Positions 7,545-16,421 of a DNA stretch of 64,000 bases are shown here, in pieces. Each line of letters opens with the position of its first letter. The first letter of the stretch is position 1. The stretch comes from DASZUK01 sp963844575 (lineage in GTDB: Bacteria; Actinomycetota; Acidimicrobiia; Acidimicrobiales; RAAP-2). Location of the stretch: NCBI GenBank assembly GCA_963844575.1, contig CAWJOU010000005.1, forward strand, positions 2,976,001-3,040,000, written 5' to 3'. The translations under genes and the position numbers were made by a program. The notes beneath the pieces were generated by a model that saw nothing but the letters and a program-made list of their open reading frames with translations, had not been told where the DNA came from and ran no database searches.

Positions 7545-8312
7545 GTGGGACGAGTGGACGGGCAGAAGGCGGTGGTCACCGGATCGGGCGGGGCGATGGG
7601 TCAGACCATCGCCATCCGGCTGGCCGAGGAAGGGGCCGACGTCGTCCTCAACGACCGGCTGGCTGATCGGGCCGGGTCGGCCGAGGAGGAGATCCGCGCC
7701 GTCGGCCAAGACGTCGTCACGGTGGTCGGCAACGTGACCCGCCGGGCCGAGGCCCGCCAGGTCGTCGGGGCCGCCGTCGACCGTTGGGGCCGGGTGGACA
7801 TCCTGGTCAATGTCGTCGGTGGCATCAAGGGCGCGATGTACAACCCGGTCTGGTCGATCTCCGAAGAAGAGTGGGAGTTCGCCCTCGGCATCAATCTCCG
7901 TGGGACCTTCCACTGCACGCAAGCCGCCGTCGAGGACATGATGCCGAGAAAGCACGGCAAGATCGTCAACATCGCCTCGGTGGCCTGGGCGGGCGAGGCC
8001 GCCCATGCCCACTACGCCGCGGCCAAGGCCGGCGTCGTGTCGTTCACCCGTTCCGCCGCCTGGCAGCTGGGGCCGTACAACATCAACGTCAACGCCATCG
8101 CCCCCGGCGCCACCCAACGAAGCGCGGACCTCGGCGTCGAGGAGATCGACGCCGCCGACACCCGGTTCTCGATCCGGCAGGTTGGGCCGCTCGGTCGGGC
8201 CAACCGGCCGATCGACATCGCCAACGCCGCCCTCTTCTTGGTCTCCGAGGAGAGCCGCAACATCTCGGGACAGGTGCTGAACGTCGCCGCCGGGAGCAAT
8301 CCGGCGATCTAA
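7545..8312 (+). CDS. SDR-family oxidoreductase
   Basis: A 255-residue classical SDR. The cofactor loop reads TGSGGAMG instead of TGxxxGIG, with NDRL after beta2, NVVGG in the NNAG place, and the catalytic NIAS...HYAAAK. The GTG at 7545 has AGGAGG upstream; an in-frame TTG 22 codons earlier falls inside the palindrome and has no ribosome site. It ends with the usual SDR C-terminus around SGQVLNV. It is divergent from the MFE-2-like SDR and probably co-regulated with it. Confidence 0.88.
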   Translation: MGRVDGQKAVVTGSGGAMGQTIAIRLAEEGADVVLNDRLADRAGSAEEEIRAVGQDVVTVVGNVTRRAEARQVVGAAVDRWGRVDILVNVVGGIKGAMYNPVWSISEEEWEFALGINLRGTFHCTQAAVEDMMPRKHGKIVNIASVAWAGEAAHAHYAAAKAGVVSFTRSAAWQLGPYNINVNAIAPGATQRSADLGVEEIDAADTRFSIRQVGPLGRANRPIDIANAALFLVSEESRNISGQVLNVAAGSNPAI

Positions 8313-8368
8313 GGCTCCGGGACTCCGGGGCGCCCGGTCGGTGGCCCGCGGATCGGCGGCCGGAGATC

Positions 8369-9007
8369 TCACCCGCCGCTCGGCCCCGGTACCGACCAGG
8401 CCGCGGTCACCTCCGTCGCGTCGGTCAACCAGGCCAGCGCGGCCAGGGTGTGCTCGAGCATCATCTCGCCGTACTCCGTCGGGTACCCGACGACGCAATC
8501 GCGGGGCAGCACGACCTGGTAGCCGTAGTTCACCGACTCGATGACCGTGCCGGTTACCCCACGGTTGAGCGAGACACCGGTCACCACCACCGTCTTCGCC
8601 GCCAGGCTCTTCAAGATCCAATCCAGCTCGGTGCCGGCGTAGGCCGACATGCCGTGGTACCGGTACAAGATGATGTCGGCAGCGTCGAGCAGTTCGGGGA
8701 TGGGCTCGACCTCGGGAGAACCTTCGATCAGGAAGGTTTCGTCGGCCATGCGGCCCTGCAGGATCGGTGCGTTGCGGAAGCTGCCGACGTGGTCGGCGCG
8801 GAAGGTTGCGGCGACGTGGACCACCCGTACGCCGGCCCGCCGGGCGGTGGCGAACAGTCCGGCCATGGTGGGGACGACGTTTGCCTCGGCCACGGCCTCG
8901 GCCGTCTGCCAACCGGGGTTGGCCATGTCGCCGACGACCCCCCGCTGCATCTCGTGACAGAGCACCACCGTCGAGGTCGGTTCGACCAGCTCGGGAATCC
9001 CGGGCAT
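8369..9007 (-). CDS. Isochorismatase-fold hydrolase-like protein with altered active site
   Basis: A 212-residue protein with the full isochorismatase/cysteine-hydrolase fold: an opening VVLCHEMQ strand, the YHGMSAYAGTELDWIL block and TGVSLNRGVTGT. The residues that normally form the Asp-Lys-Cys triad look changed. The first strand has His-Glu where Asp is usual, Arg/Tyr stand where Lys is expected, and Gly replaces the nucleophilic Cys. It is therefore not a Cys-dependent amidase; isochorismatase-like chemistry or a non-catalytic role are alternatives. The ATG at 9007 has AGGAGG five to ten bases upstream, better than the ATG 11 codons earlier. Confidence 0.75.
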   Translation of the reverse strand: MPGIPELVEPTSTVVLCHEMQRGVVGDMANPGWQTAEAVAEANVVPTMAGLFATARRAGVRVVHVAATFRADHVGSFRNAPILQGRMADETFLIEGSPEVEPIPELLDAADIILYRYHGMSAYAGTELDWILKSLAAKTVVVTGVSLNRGVTGTVIESVNYGYQVVLPRDCVVGYPTEYGEMMLEHTLAALAWLTDATEVTAAWSVPGPSGG

Positions 9008-9111
9008 CTCCACCTCCTGCGCTCGTCGAGCCGATTTCATCGGGCCGCCCGTCGCCCAGCCGGACGACGTTCATCGACGACCATTATGTATGAACTGTTT
9101 CAAACGTTCGC

Positions 9112-9141
9112 TTGCATTATGGGCCAGGGCGTCGGTACGCT
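9112..9141 (+). promoter_or_regulatory. Putative promoter of the amidohydrolase operon
   Basis: TTGCAT (9112-9117) and TACGCT (9136-9141) are 18 bases apart, 31 bases before the start codon. The octamer AACGTTCG at 9103-9110 lies one base upstream of the -35. The same octamer abuts the -35 of the P450 promoter near 48003. Confidence 0.45.
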
Positions 9142-9171
9142 GCAAGGAGCGATCGAAGGGGGTTTTTTGCC

Positions 9172-10287
9172 ATGTCCGACGTCCGCGTCATCTCGGCCGA
9201 CTGCCACGTGAACGAGCCGCCGTGGGTCTTCGACAAGGTCCCGGCCGACCTACGCGAACTGGCCCCACGGATGATGCGGGGGGCGGACGGCGGCGACGGC
9301 TGGAGCTTCGACGGCGGCCCGCCCAAGCGGACCCTGGGCGTCGAGGCGATGGCCGGCCGGACCAAAGAGGACTACCAGCGGTCCGGGCTCCGCTTCGACC
9401 AGATCCTGCCGGGGAACTACGACGGCGCGGCCCACGTCGTCGACATGCAGGAGGACGGGGTCGACGTCAGCATCGTCTACCCCAATCTGGTCCAGTTCAT
9501 CTACCAGGTCGACGACCGGACGCTGGCCCAGGCGTGCATGGTGGCCTACAACGACTGGATGCTCGACGACTTCCAGCACGCCGACCCGGCCCACCTGGTC
9601 GGTCTGCCGATGCTGCCGGTCGACGACGGCATGGACACCTGCGTGGCCGAGCTGCAGCGCCTGGTGGCCAAGGGAGCCAAAGGGCTCTTTATCCCCGGGT
9701 ACCCCAAGGCCCCCTATCACGACCCGCTCTACGAGCCGCTGTGGTCGGCCGCCGAAGAGGCCGACGTCCCGGTGACCTTCCACCGCACCTTCGGCGGTAA
9801 GTCGTACGAGCCCGACTGGGACGGCGGGCAGAACAACTTCACCGCCGCCGGCACCGTTGCCCGTTTCTTCAGTGGCGTCCGCCCGCTCACCTACGTCATC
9901 TTCGCCGGTGTCTTCGACCGCCATCCCGGCCTGAAGATGGTCGGTGCCGAGCTGAACTGCGGCTGGATCCCGTTCTGGACCCAGACGATGGACCAGCAGG
10001 TCCATAATCAGCAGGCGATGCAGGAGATGCCGATGCAGAAGCTGCCGAGCGAGTACCTCGGCACCAACATCTTCGTCACCATCTTGGACGACGACATCGG
10101 CTTCGCCCTCATGGCCCAGGGGGTGCCCCATCTGGCCGACGCGTGCCTGTACTCGAGCGACTACCCGCACAGCGTGACGCTCTGGCCGAACTCCCGCAGC
10201 TACATCGATCGGTTGACGTCCGGCCTCACCCCTTCGGACAAGGAGAAGGTCCTTTCGGGCAACGCCGCCCGCGTCTACAAGGTCTGA
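9172..10287 (+). CDS. Metal-dependent amidohydrolase-2 family protein (TIM barrel)
   Basis: A 371-residue hydrolase/decarboxylase of the ACMSD-like group. The first metal motif reads SADCHVNEP near residue 8, then VTFHRTFGG, GAELNCGWIPFW (the subfamily hallmark) and the late SSDYPHS with the catalytic Asp. The ATG follows a GAAGGGGG site at nine bases. Its stop shares one base with the start of the acyl-CoA synthetase, so the two are translationally coupled. Hydrolysis or decarboxylation of an acid before or after CoA activation is a reasonable guess. Confidence 0.88.
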   Translation: MSDVRVISADCHVNEPPWVFDKVPADLRELAPRMMRGADGGDGWSFDGGPPKRTLGVEAMAGRTKEDYQRSGLRFDQILPGNYDGAAHVVDMQEDGVDVSIVYPNLVQFIYQVDDRTLAQACMVAYNDWMLDDFQHADPAHLVGLPMLPVDDGMDTCVAELQRLVAKGAKGLFIPGYPKAPYHDPLYEPLWSAAEEADVPVTFHRTFGGKSYEPDWDGGQNNFTAAGTVARFFSGVRPLTYVIFAGVFDRHPGLKMVGAELNCGWIPFWTQTMDQQVHNQQAMQEMPMQKLPSEYLGTNIFVTILDDDIGFALMAQGVPHLADACLYSSDYPHSVTLWPNSRSYIDRLTSGLTPSDKEKVLSGNAARVYKV

Positions 10288-12527
10288 TGGCGACGACCGA
10301 AGTCGGCGACACCACGGACGTCGGTAACGCCCAGGACGTCGGCGATCTCCGGGCCGCCGGCTGGCCGCTGGCCGACGGCCGGGTCGTCGTGCCCGAGCCG
10401 ACCGCCAAGGCGCTGCTGGCCGCCTGGGGGATCCCGGTTCCCGACGGCCGGGTGGCCACGTCGGCCGCCGACGTGGTCGACGCGGCGACCGACCTCGGCG
10501 GCCCGACCGGTGAACCCGCCGGCGACCGGCTGGTGCTCAAGGCCTGGGGAGCCGGCATCGTCCACAAGAGCGACGTCGGCGCGGTCCGCCTGGGCCTGTC
10601 GACCCAGGACGTCGAGCCGGCGGCCCGGGAGATGGCGGCCGCCCTCCGGTCGGCCGGCGGCCCCGAGCCCCGATTCCTGGTGGAGCGTCAGCAGTCGCCG
10701 GGCACGGAGGTCATCGTCGGGGTCGTACGCCGGCCCGACGTCGGGTTGGTCGCGCTGCTCGGGATCGGCGGCACGCTGACCGAGCTCGTCGGCAAGACGG
10801 TCACCCGGCTCTGCCCGTTGGACGAGACCGAGGTGGAGGAGATGGTCGCCGCCTTCGCCACCACCGGCTACCTGGACGGCCTCCGGGGCGGTCAGCCGGT
10901 GGACCGCCGGGCCCTGCAGGCGGTCGTCAGCGCCGTGGCCGGCCCGGACGGGCTGGCCGTCCACCTGGGCCCAGCGCTGTCCGAGCTCGAGTGCAACCCC
11001 GTCATCGTCGACGGGTCGGGGGCGACCGCGGTCGACGCCCGGTTGATCCTCGAACCGGCAACGGCGGCTGAGGGAACCGACGAGGCGGCGGACGACCTGC
11101 CGGCCGCCTCGTCGACGTCGTTCGACCGACTGTTCAGCCCGCAGACGATCGCCGTCGTCGGGGCGTCGACGACGAAGGTCTCGTTCGGCAATCGCTTCCT
11201 CCAGGCGTACGTTCGCAGGGGCTGGTCGGAGGGGTTGACGGCGATCCACCCCCAGGCCACCGAGATCGAGGGCGTCCCGGCCCGGCCGTCGCTGGCCGAC
11301 CTCGACGGGCCGGTCGACTACTTGGTCGTCGCCGTGCCGGCCAAGGCCTGCGCCGACCTCATCCGGGGCGCGGCCGGCCGCGTGGCCTTCGCCCAGGTCG
11401 TTACCGGCGGCTTCCGGGAGGCCGGGGAGGACGGCCGGGAGCTGGAAGGCGAACTGCTCCGGGCGGCCCGGGACAGCGGCGTCCGGGTCGTCGGGCCGAA
11501 CTGCATGGGGGCGTACAGTCCCGAAGGGCGCCAGACCTGGCAGCTCGACGACCCGGTCGAGCCGGGCACCGTCAGTGCCATCTCGCAGAGCGGCGGTCTG
11601 GCCGGGGACATCATCAAGGCCGGCGCGGCCGCCGGTGTCCGCTTCGCCAAACTCGTCACCGTCGGCAACGCCGTCGACGTCAGCATCGCCGAGTTCGTCG
11701 ACTACTTCGCCGCCGACCCGGCCACGGAGGTCATCGGTCTCTATCTCGAAGGGGTCCAGGACGGCGGCGGCCTGGTCGACGCCCTCCGGCGGGTCGCCGG
11801 CCACAAGCCGGTGGTCGCCCTCGTCGGCGCGCTGGGCCGGCAGGGGGCGCGGGCATCGGCCTCCCACACCGGCTCGCTGGCCGGGGACGCCGCGGTGTGG
11901 CAGGCCGTCCGGACGGCCACCGGCATCGGCATCGTCGCCACCTTGGAGGAGCTGCTCGGCGCGCTGGCCCTGCAACAGCGGTACTGGTCGACCGACGTCG
12001 CGGACAGTGACGCCGTCCTGGTGGCCGGTCCCGGTGGCGGCGCCTCCGTCCTGTCCGCCGACGCCTGCGACCGGGCCGGCGTGGAGCTCGCCGCGGTGGA
12101 GGCGGCCACGCAGGCCCACCTGCGCGAGCTCGGCTACGGGGCGGGCACGAGCGTCGCCAACCCGATCGAGATCGGCATCGGCCCGGGCGCCGCGGTCGAC
12201 GCCTTCGACCGCGTCCTCGGCCCGATCCTCGACGCCCAGCCGTACCCGGACGTCGTCCTCCACTTCAACGTGCAGTCGTTCTACAGCTACAGCGACAACG
12301 TCACCCGCCTGCTCGAGATGCTCGACCGGATCGCCAGCTGGACCTGGCCGACCCGGGTCTGCATCGTCCTGCGCAACATCGACTGCGCCACCGCCGACGA
12401 CGCGGCCGAGCTGCGCCGGCGGGCGGCCGAGCTGGGGCTGCCGATCTTCACCCGGTTCGGCGACGCGTTCACCGCCATCCGGGCGGCCAAGGACTTCACC
12501 CACCAGCGAGCCCGGGTGGCCCGGTGA
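10287..12527 (+). CDS. Acyl-CoA synthetase, NDP-forming (acetate-CoA ligase ADP-forming type)
   Basis: A 746-residue fused enzyme that makes or uses an acyl-CoA with ATP/ADP and phosphate. An ATP-grasp domain comes first (about residues 25-260, with VLKAWGAGIVHKSDVGAV and SELECNP), then a CoA-binding Rossmann domain (about 280-400, VVGASTTK), then succinyl-CoA-ligase-like domains with the phospho-His motif ASHTGSLAG. The order, ATP-grasp before CoA-binding, is the reverse of the common CoA-binding-first fusion. The ATG overlaps the previous stop (TGATG) and the next gene overlaps by four bases, so the three genes form a tight operon. Confidence 0.88.
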   Translation: MATTEVGDTTDVGNAQDVGDLRAAGWPLADGRVVVPEPTAKALLAAWGIPVPDGRVATSAADVVDAATDLGGPTGEPAGDRLVLKAWGAGIVHKSDVGAVRLGLSTQDVEPAAREMAAALRSAGGPEPRFLVERQQSPGTEVIVGVVRRPDVGLVALLGIGGTLTELVGKTVTRLCPLDETEVEEMVAAFATTGYLDGLRGGQPVDRRALQAVVSAVAGPDGLAVHLGPALSELECNPVIVDGSGATAVDARLILEPATAAEGTDEAADDLPAASSTSFDRLFSPQTIAVVGASTTKVSFGNRFLQAYVRRGWSEGLTAIHPQATEIEGVPARPSLADLDGPVDYLVVAVPAKACADLIRGAAGRVAFAQVVTGGFREAGEDGRELEGELLRAARDSGVRVVGPNCMGAYSPEGRQTWQLDDPVEPGTVSAISQSGGLAGDIIKAGAAAGVRFAKLVTVGNAVDVSIAEFVDYFAADPATEVIGLYLEGVQDGGGLVDALRRVAGHKPVVALVGALGRQGARASASHTGSLAGDAAVWQAVRTATGIGIVATLEELLGALALQQRYWSTDVADSDAVLVAGPGGGASVLSADACDRAGVELAAVEAATQAHLRELGYGAGTSVANPIEIGIGPGAAVDAFDRVLGPILDAQPYPDVVLHFNVQSFYSYSDNVTRLLEMLDRIASWTWPTRVCIVLRNIDCATADDAAELRRRAAELGLPIFTRFGDAFTAIRAAKDFTHQRARVAR

Positions 12528-13492
12528 CGGCGCGCTACGGCATCACCGTGCCGTTCGACGACCGGCCGCTCCACACTCAGGCCGACCGGTACGCCACGCT
12601 GGCCGCCCAGGGCTACACCGACATCTGGTCCAGCGAAGCGAACGGCCAGGACGCCTACACGCCGCTGGCCGTCGGCGGCGCGTGGGCGCCGAGCCTGCGC
12701 CGGGGCACGGCGATCACCTCCGTGTACACGCGGGCACCGGCCGTCATCGCCCAGACGGTGGCCGCCATGTGCGAGGCCAGTCCCGGCGGGTTCGCCTGCG
12801 GCCTCGGCACGTCGTCACCGATGATCGTCGAGCAGTGGAACGGTCTGGCCTTCGACCGCCCGCTCGATCGCATGCGCGACATGGCCCGCTTCCTCCGCCG
12901 GTCCCTGCAGGGCGAGAAGGTCACCGAGGAGTTCGACACGTTCGCCGTCCGCGGCTTCCAGCTCGACCGGCCGCCCGAGACGCCGCCGCCGGTCCTCTTC
13001 GCCGCCCTGCGACCGGGCATGCTGCGCCTGGCCGAGGCCGAGGCCGACGGGGCCATCGTCAACTGGTTCTCGGCGGCCGACGCCGGCCGGGCCGCCGAGA
13101 TCATCCGCGGCCACGACGCCGGCAAGGAGCTGGCCGCCCGCATCATGGTCGCCCCCACCGAGGACACCGAGCTGGTCTACGCCACCGTGCGCCGGCTGTT
13201 CACCGCTTACCTGACGGTGCCGGCGTACGTGGCCTCCCAGCGGTGGCTCGGCCGCGAACCGGTTCTCGGTCCGATGTGGGAGGCCTGGGCCAGCGGCGAC
13301 CGAAAGGCCGCCCTGCAGCTGGTGCCCGACGACGTCATCGACGCCCTCGTCGTCCACGGCTCGTACGAGCAGTGCCGGCGGGGCCTCGCCGAGTACGTCG
13401 ACCACGGCGTCACGACGCCGGTGCTGGCCATCCTGCCCATCGGCCCACCGATCGACGAGGCGCTGGCCGGCCTGGCCCCAGTCGCCAGCTGA
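12524..13492 (+). CDS. LLM-class F420-dependent-type oxidoreductase
   Basis: A 322-residue luciferase-like TIM-barrel flavin/F420 enzyme, of typical length. It starts with the family pattern (YGITVPF, then GYTDIWSSE) and has TAITSVYTRAP and GLGTSSPMIVEQWNG in the usual places. The GTG overlaps the synthetase stop as GTGA. It probably catalyses a hydride transfer on the acid or CoA ester handled by the two upstream enzymes. Which deazaflavin or flavin it uses cannot be told from sequence alone. Confidence 0.85.
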   Translation: MTARYGITVPFDDRPLHTQADRYATLAAQGYTDIWSSEANGQDAYTPLAVGGAWAPSLRRGTAITSVYTRAPAVIAQTVAAMCEASPGGFACGLGTSSPMIVEQWNGLAFDRPLDRMRDMARFLRRSLQGEKVTEEFDTFAVRGFQLDRPPETPPPVLFAALRPGMLRLAEAEADGAIVNWFSAADAGRAAEIIRGHDAGKELAARIMVAPTEDTELVYATVRRLFTAYLTVPAYVASQRWLGREPVLGPMWEAWASGDRKAALQLVPDDVIDALVVHGSYEQCRRGLAEYVDHGVTTPVLAILPIGPPIDEALAGLAPVAS

Positions 13493-13524
13493 GAGCAGTC
13501 CCGACTGAGAGCAGTCCCGACTGA
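13489..13524. repeat. Tandem 16-bp duplication at the end of the LLM gene
   Basis: CTGAGAGCAGTCCCGA occurs twice head to tail, followed by CTGA. The LLM stop codon lies in the first copy. Each copy contains the small hairpin CAGTC-CC-GACTG, so the pair may serve as a weak terminator between convergent genes. Confidence 0.6.
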
Positions 13525-13531
13525 CAGCCGA

Positions 13532-14038
13532 TCAGCCCGCCAGGCCCGACATGACGATGAACATCGTGCAGCCCTCGGGTCCGGCCCGCCAGCCGTGCAC
13601 GATCCCCGGTATGACCATGACGTCACCGGCGGTCATCGTCACCTCGGTCCCGTCCTCGAGCAGCAAGTCGACCGAGCCGGCCAGCATCAGGTCGTAGTCG
13701 AGCGTCGCCGTCCGGTGCAGCGGAGCGGCCAGTCCCGGCCCGTACCGGACCAGCCGGCAGCGCGTGCCGCCGGGCGGGCACTCCACGTCCCAGTCGCCGG
13801 CTGCGGTCGCGTCGGTCGCCGCGGCGGCCGACGCGGCGTCCAGCACCTCGTCCGTGGCCCAGACTTCGGCCACGGCCGACGTGTCGGCGGCCAGCGACGG
13901 TGGGAGCTCGCTGAGCGACTCAGGGGTCGCGGCGTGCGGATCGTCTTCGGTGCCGAAGCGGAAGACCGTCGGCGGCCCACCGTCGTGGACGACCGTCGAC
14001 CGGCCGTCGCGGCCGTTCCCGGTGACGATCCGTCGCAT
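13532..14038 (-). CDS. Cupin-domain protein
   Basis: A 168-residue protein with a C-terminal cupin barrel (about residues 85-165): LHRTATLDYDLMLAG, then TAGDVMVIPGIVHGW with the second metal His. The first 80 residues are an Asp/Ala-rich region resembling the N-terminal strand of homologous pathway cupins. It ends the leftward operon after the acyl-CoA dehydrogenase (27-base gap). It is probably a small sensor or isomerase for the same pathway; no substrate is evident. Confidence 0.75.
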   Translation of the reverse strand: MRRIVTGNGRDGRSTVVHDGGPPTVFRFGTEDDPHAATPESLSELPPSLAADTSAVAEVWATDEVLDAASAAAATDATAAGDWDVECPPGGTRCRLVRYGPGLAAPLHRTATLDYDLMLAGSVDLLLEDGTEVTMTAGDVMVIPGIVHGWRAGPEGCTMFIVMSGLAG

Positions 14039-14065
14039 ATCGAGGCGCCCCGCCCGCGTCGTCGG

Positions 14066-15343
14066 TCAGGCGTCGGCGTCGAGCAGTGGCCCGTACTGCG
14101 CCAGCGCGGCCGTCCGCCGGGTCGGCACGTGCTCGGTCGGGACGTCCACCGGCTTGTAGCCCCGCAGGATGCGCCGGGCCACCGAGACCCGGTGCACCTC
14201 GTCCGGACCGTCGTAGATACGGGCCGCTCGGGCCAGGCGGTACATCTCCTCCAACGGCATGTCCGACGAGTAGCCGAGGGACCCGTGGATCTGGAGGGCC
14301 CGGTCGATGACGTTGTACAGCACCGTCGCGCCGAAGTACTTGATGGCCGCGATGTCGTTGAGCGCCGCCCGCACCCCTTGGGTGTCGATCGTCCAGGCCG
14401 CCTTCAAGGTCAACAGCCGAGCGGCCTCCATCTCGGCGTAGGAGTCGGCGATCCAGTTCTGGATGGTCTGCTTGTCGGCGAGCAGCGAGCCGGCGGTCTC
14501 TCGGGAGACGGCCCGCTCGCAGAGCATGTCGAACGCCCGGCGGCACTGCCCGATCCAGCGCATGCTGTGGTGGATCCGGCCGGGGCCGAGCCGCTTCTGG
14601 GCGAGCGCGAACGCCTCTCCCTCGCCGCCCAACAGGTTCTCAGCCGGCACCCGCACGCCCTCGTAGGCGACTGTGCCCTCGCTGCCGTAGGCCGGCGGCC
14701 GTGTGAACGGGTGCTGCATCGTCGGGACGTCGCGGATGTGGATCCCGGGGGTGCCGGCCGGGACGACGATCATGGAGAACCGGGCGTGCCGTGTCTCCGA
14801 GTCGTTGGTCCGGCACATGACGATGAAGAAGTCGGCGATCGACGCGTTGGACGAGAACCACTTGTGGCCGTCGATGACCCACTCGTCACCGTCCCGGCGG
14901 GCCCGCGTCTCGATGCGGGTCGGGTCGGCCCCACCGCTCGGCTCGGTCATCGAGAAACAGCTGTACTGCTCGCCGGCCAGCAGCGGTCGCATCCACCGCT
15001 CCTTCTGGTCGTCGTTGCCGGCGACGGCGATCAGCTCGGCGTTCCCGCTGTCGGGTGGCTGGTTGCCGAAGATGATCGGACCCATCGTGGCCGAGCCGCC
15101 GACGATCTCGTGCAGCTGGGCCAGGTTGACCTGACCGTAACCGTGGCCGCCCAGCTCCGGCGGCAGGTGGGCGGCGAACAGGCCGGCGTCCTTGACCTCC
15201 TGCTTCAACGGCTCGGCCAGCCGCCGGAAGGCCGCCTCGTCGAGGTGCAGGGTCTCGAGCGGGTAGACCCGCTCCTTCATGAACGTCCGCGCCCAGTCCA
15301 GTCGTTCGACGAAGTCCGGATCGGTCGAGAAGCTCCAGGCCAT
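14066..15343 (-). CDS. Acyl-CoA dehydrogenase, ACAD10/ACAD11-like
   Basis: A 425-residue FAD enzyme with the three ACAD domains. MTEPSGGADP (FAD/substrate loop, near residue 137), HKWFSSNA and the C-terminal QIHGSLGYSSDMP are clear. At the catalytic position the usual EGT is replaced by DGPDEVH, a pattern seen in ACAD10/11-type and levulinate-pathway enzymes. The gene immediately upstream encodes an APH-type kinase, just as human ACAD10/11 fuse the two. A role in turning 4-phospho-acyl-CoA into enoyl-CoA is inferred. The ATG at 15343 has an AGGAGGG site. Confidence 0.88.
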   Translation of the reverse strand: MAWSFSTDPDFVERLDWARTFMKERVYPLETLHLDEAAFRRLAEPLKQEVKDAGLFAAHLPPELGGHGYGQVNLAQLHEIVGGSATMGPIIFGNQPPDSGNAELIAVAGNDDQKERWMRPLLAGEQYSCFSMTEPSGGADPTRIETRARRDGDEWVIDGHKWFSSNASIADFFIVMCRTNDSETRHARFSMIVVPAGTPGIHIRDVPTMQHPFTRPPAYGSEGTVAYEGVRVPAENLLGGEGEAFALAQKRLGPGRIHHSMRWIGQCRRAFDMLCERAVSRETAGSLLADKQTIQNWIADSYAEMEAARLLTLKAAWTIDTQGVRAALNDIAAIKYFGATVLYNVIDRALQIHGSLGYSSDMPLEEMYRLARAARIYDGPDEVHRVSVARRILRGYKPVDVPTEHVPTRRTAALAQYGPLLDADA

Positions 15344-15358
15344 ATGCCCTCCTCGGTG

Positions 15359-16414
15359 CTAGGCCGTCCCGCGGATGATGGCGAGAACGTAGGCGGCGTG
15401 GTTGGGCACGATCTGCTCGTACCGGGCCAACTGCGGATCATCGGTGTGGCCCCCGCGGTAGCGGGCGTACCCGCCCTCCATGATGCACGCCACCTTCAGC
15501 TGGGCCACGGCGCGGTACCAGGCGATGTCGTCCAGGCTGAGCCCGGACCGTTCGGCGTAGTGGGCGGCCACTTCGGCCCGCGTCGGGTACCCGGTGACGT
15601 CGTAGGGCAGGGCGACGGCGAACCACTGCTCCTCTTCGCCCGGCTCCAGCCAGAGGCTCAGGAGGTAGCCGATGTCGATGAGGGGGTCGCCGATGGTGGC
15701 GGTCTCCCAGTCCAGCACGGCCACGAGCCGGCCGGGGTCGTCGGGGGCGTAGAGGACGTTGTGCAACCCGTAGTCGCCGTGGATGAGCGCGGCCCGCTGC
15801 ATCGTCGGCGTGTGGGCCTCGAGCCATTCGGCCGCCGTGTCCAGGTCGGGCAGGTCGCGGACCCGGTAGCTGTTGAGCTGCTTCATCCACCGACCGACCT
15901 GGCGCTGGGTGAACGTCTCAGGCTTCCCGAAGCCGACTAGACCGGCCGCCTCCCAGTCCACCTTGTGCAGCTCGGCCAGGGTGCCGAACAGCTCGAAGGC
16001 GATCCGGCGGCGAGCATCGGGGTTGTCGAAGGCGGCCGGCAGCCCGTCGTAGAGCCGGATCCCGTCGATCCGGGACATGACGTAGAACGGCGCGCCGATC
16101 ACGTCGGGATCCTCGCCGACCGCCACCGGAACGGGGTGGGGCACGGCCGACCCCTCCAGCGCCTCGAGCAGCCGGTACTCCCTCGCCATGTCGTGGGCCC
16201 CGGCGACGTTCACCACCCGGGGCGGGCGGCGCAGCATCCACTCGTGCCCGTCCCGGGAGATCAGGAAGAGCTCGTTCGAGTGGCCGGTCGTCACCCGACG
16301 GACGTCGAGCGGGCCGTCGCCCGGCAGCCGGCCGTCGGCCCAGCGCCGGAGGTCGGCCTCCGGGACGAGCAGGCCGGTCAGCTCGGCGTCGCCAGCCATC
16401 GGGTCGCCAGCCAT
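15359..16414 (-). CDS. APH-like phosphotransferase (ACAD10/11 kinase-domain type)
   Basis: A 351-residue kinase-fold protein. The Gly-rich loop region VTTGHSNELFLI lies near residue 35, the catalytic loop IHGDYGLHN carries the base Asp, and LDWETATIGDP supplies the metal-binding Asp, so it should be active. Such proteins phosphorylate a hydroxyl on 4-hydroxyacyl-CoA substrates. The start could be the ATG at 16414 or the one at 16399, because a 15-bp tandem duplication (16394-16423) creates repeated Met-Ala-Gly-Asp. It lies between the CoA-transferase and the ACAD genes. Confidence 0.85.
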   Translation of the reverse strand: MAGDPMAGDAELTGLLVPEADLRRWADGRLPGDGPLDVRRVTTGHSNELFLISRDGHEWMLRRPPRVVNVAGAHDMAREYRLLEALEGSAVPHPVPVAVGEDPDVIGAPFYVMSRIDGIRLYDGLPAAFDNPDARRRIAFELFGTLAELHKVDWEAAGLVGFGKPETFTQRQVGRWMKQLNSYRVRDLPDLDTAAEWLEAHTPTMQRAALIHGDYGLHNVLYAPDDPGRLVAVLDWETATIGDPLIDIGYLLSLWLEPGEEEQWFAVALPYDVTGYPTRAEVAAHYAERSGLSLDDIAWYRAVAQLKVACIMEGGYARYRGGHTDDPQLARYEQIVPNHAAYVLAIIRGTA

Positions 16415-16421
16415 CGGGTCG

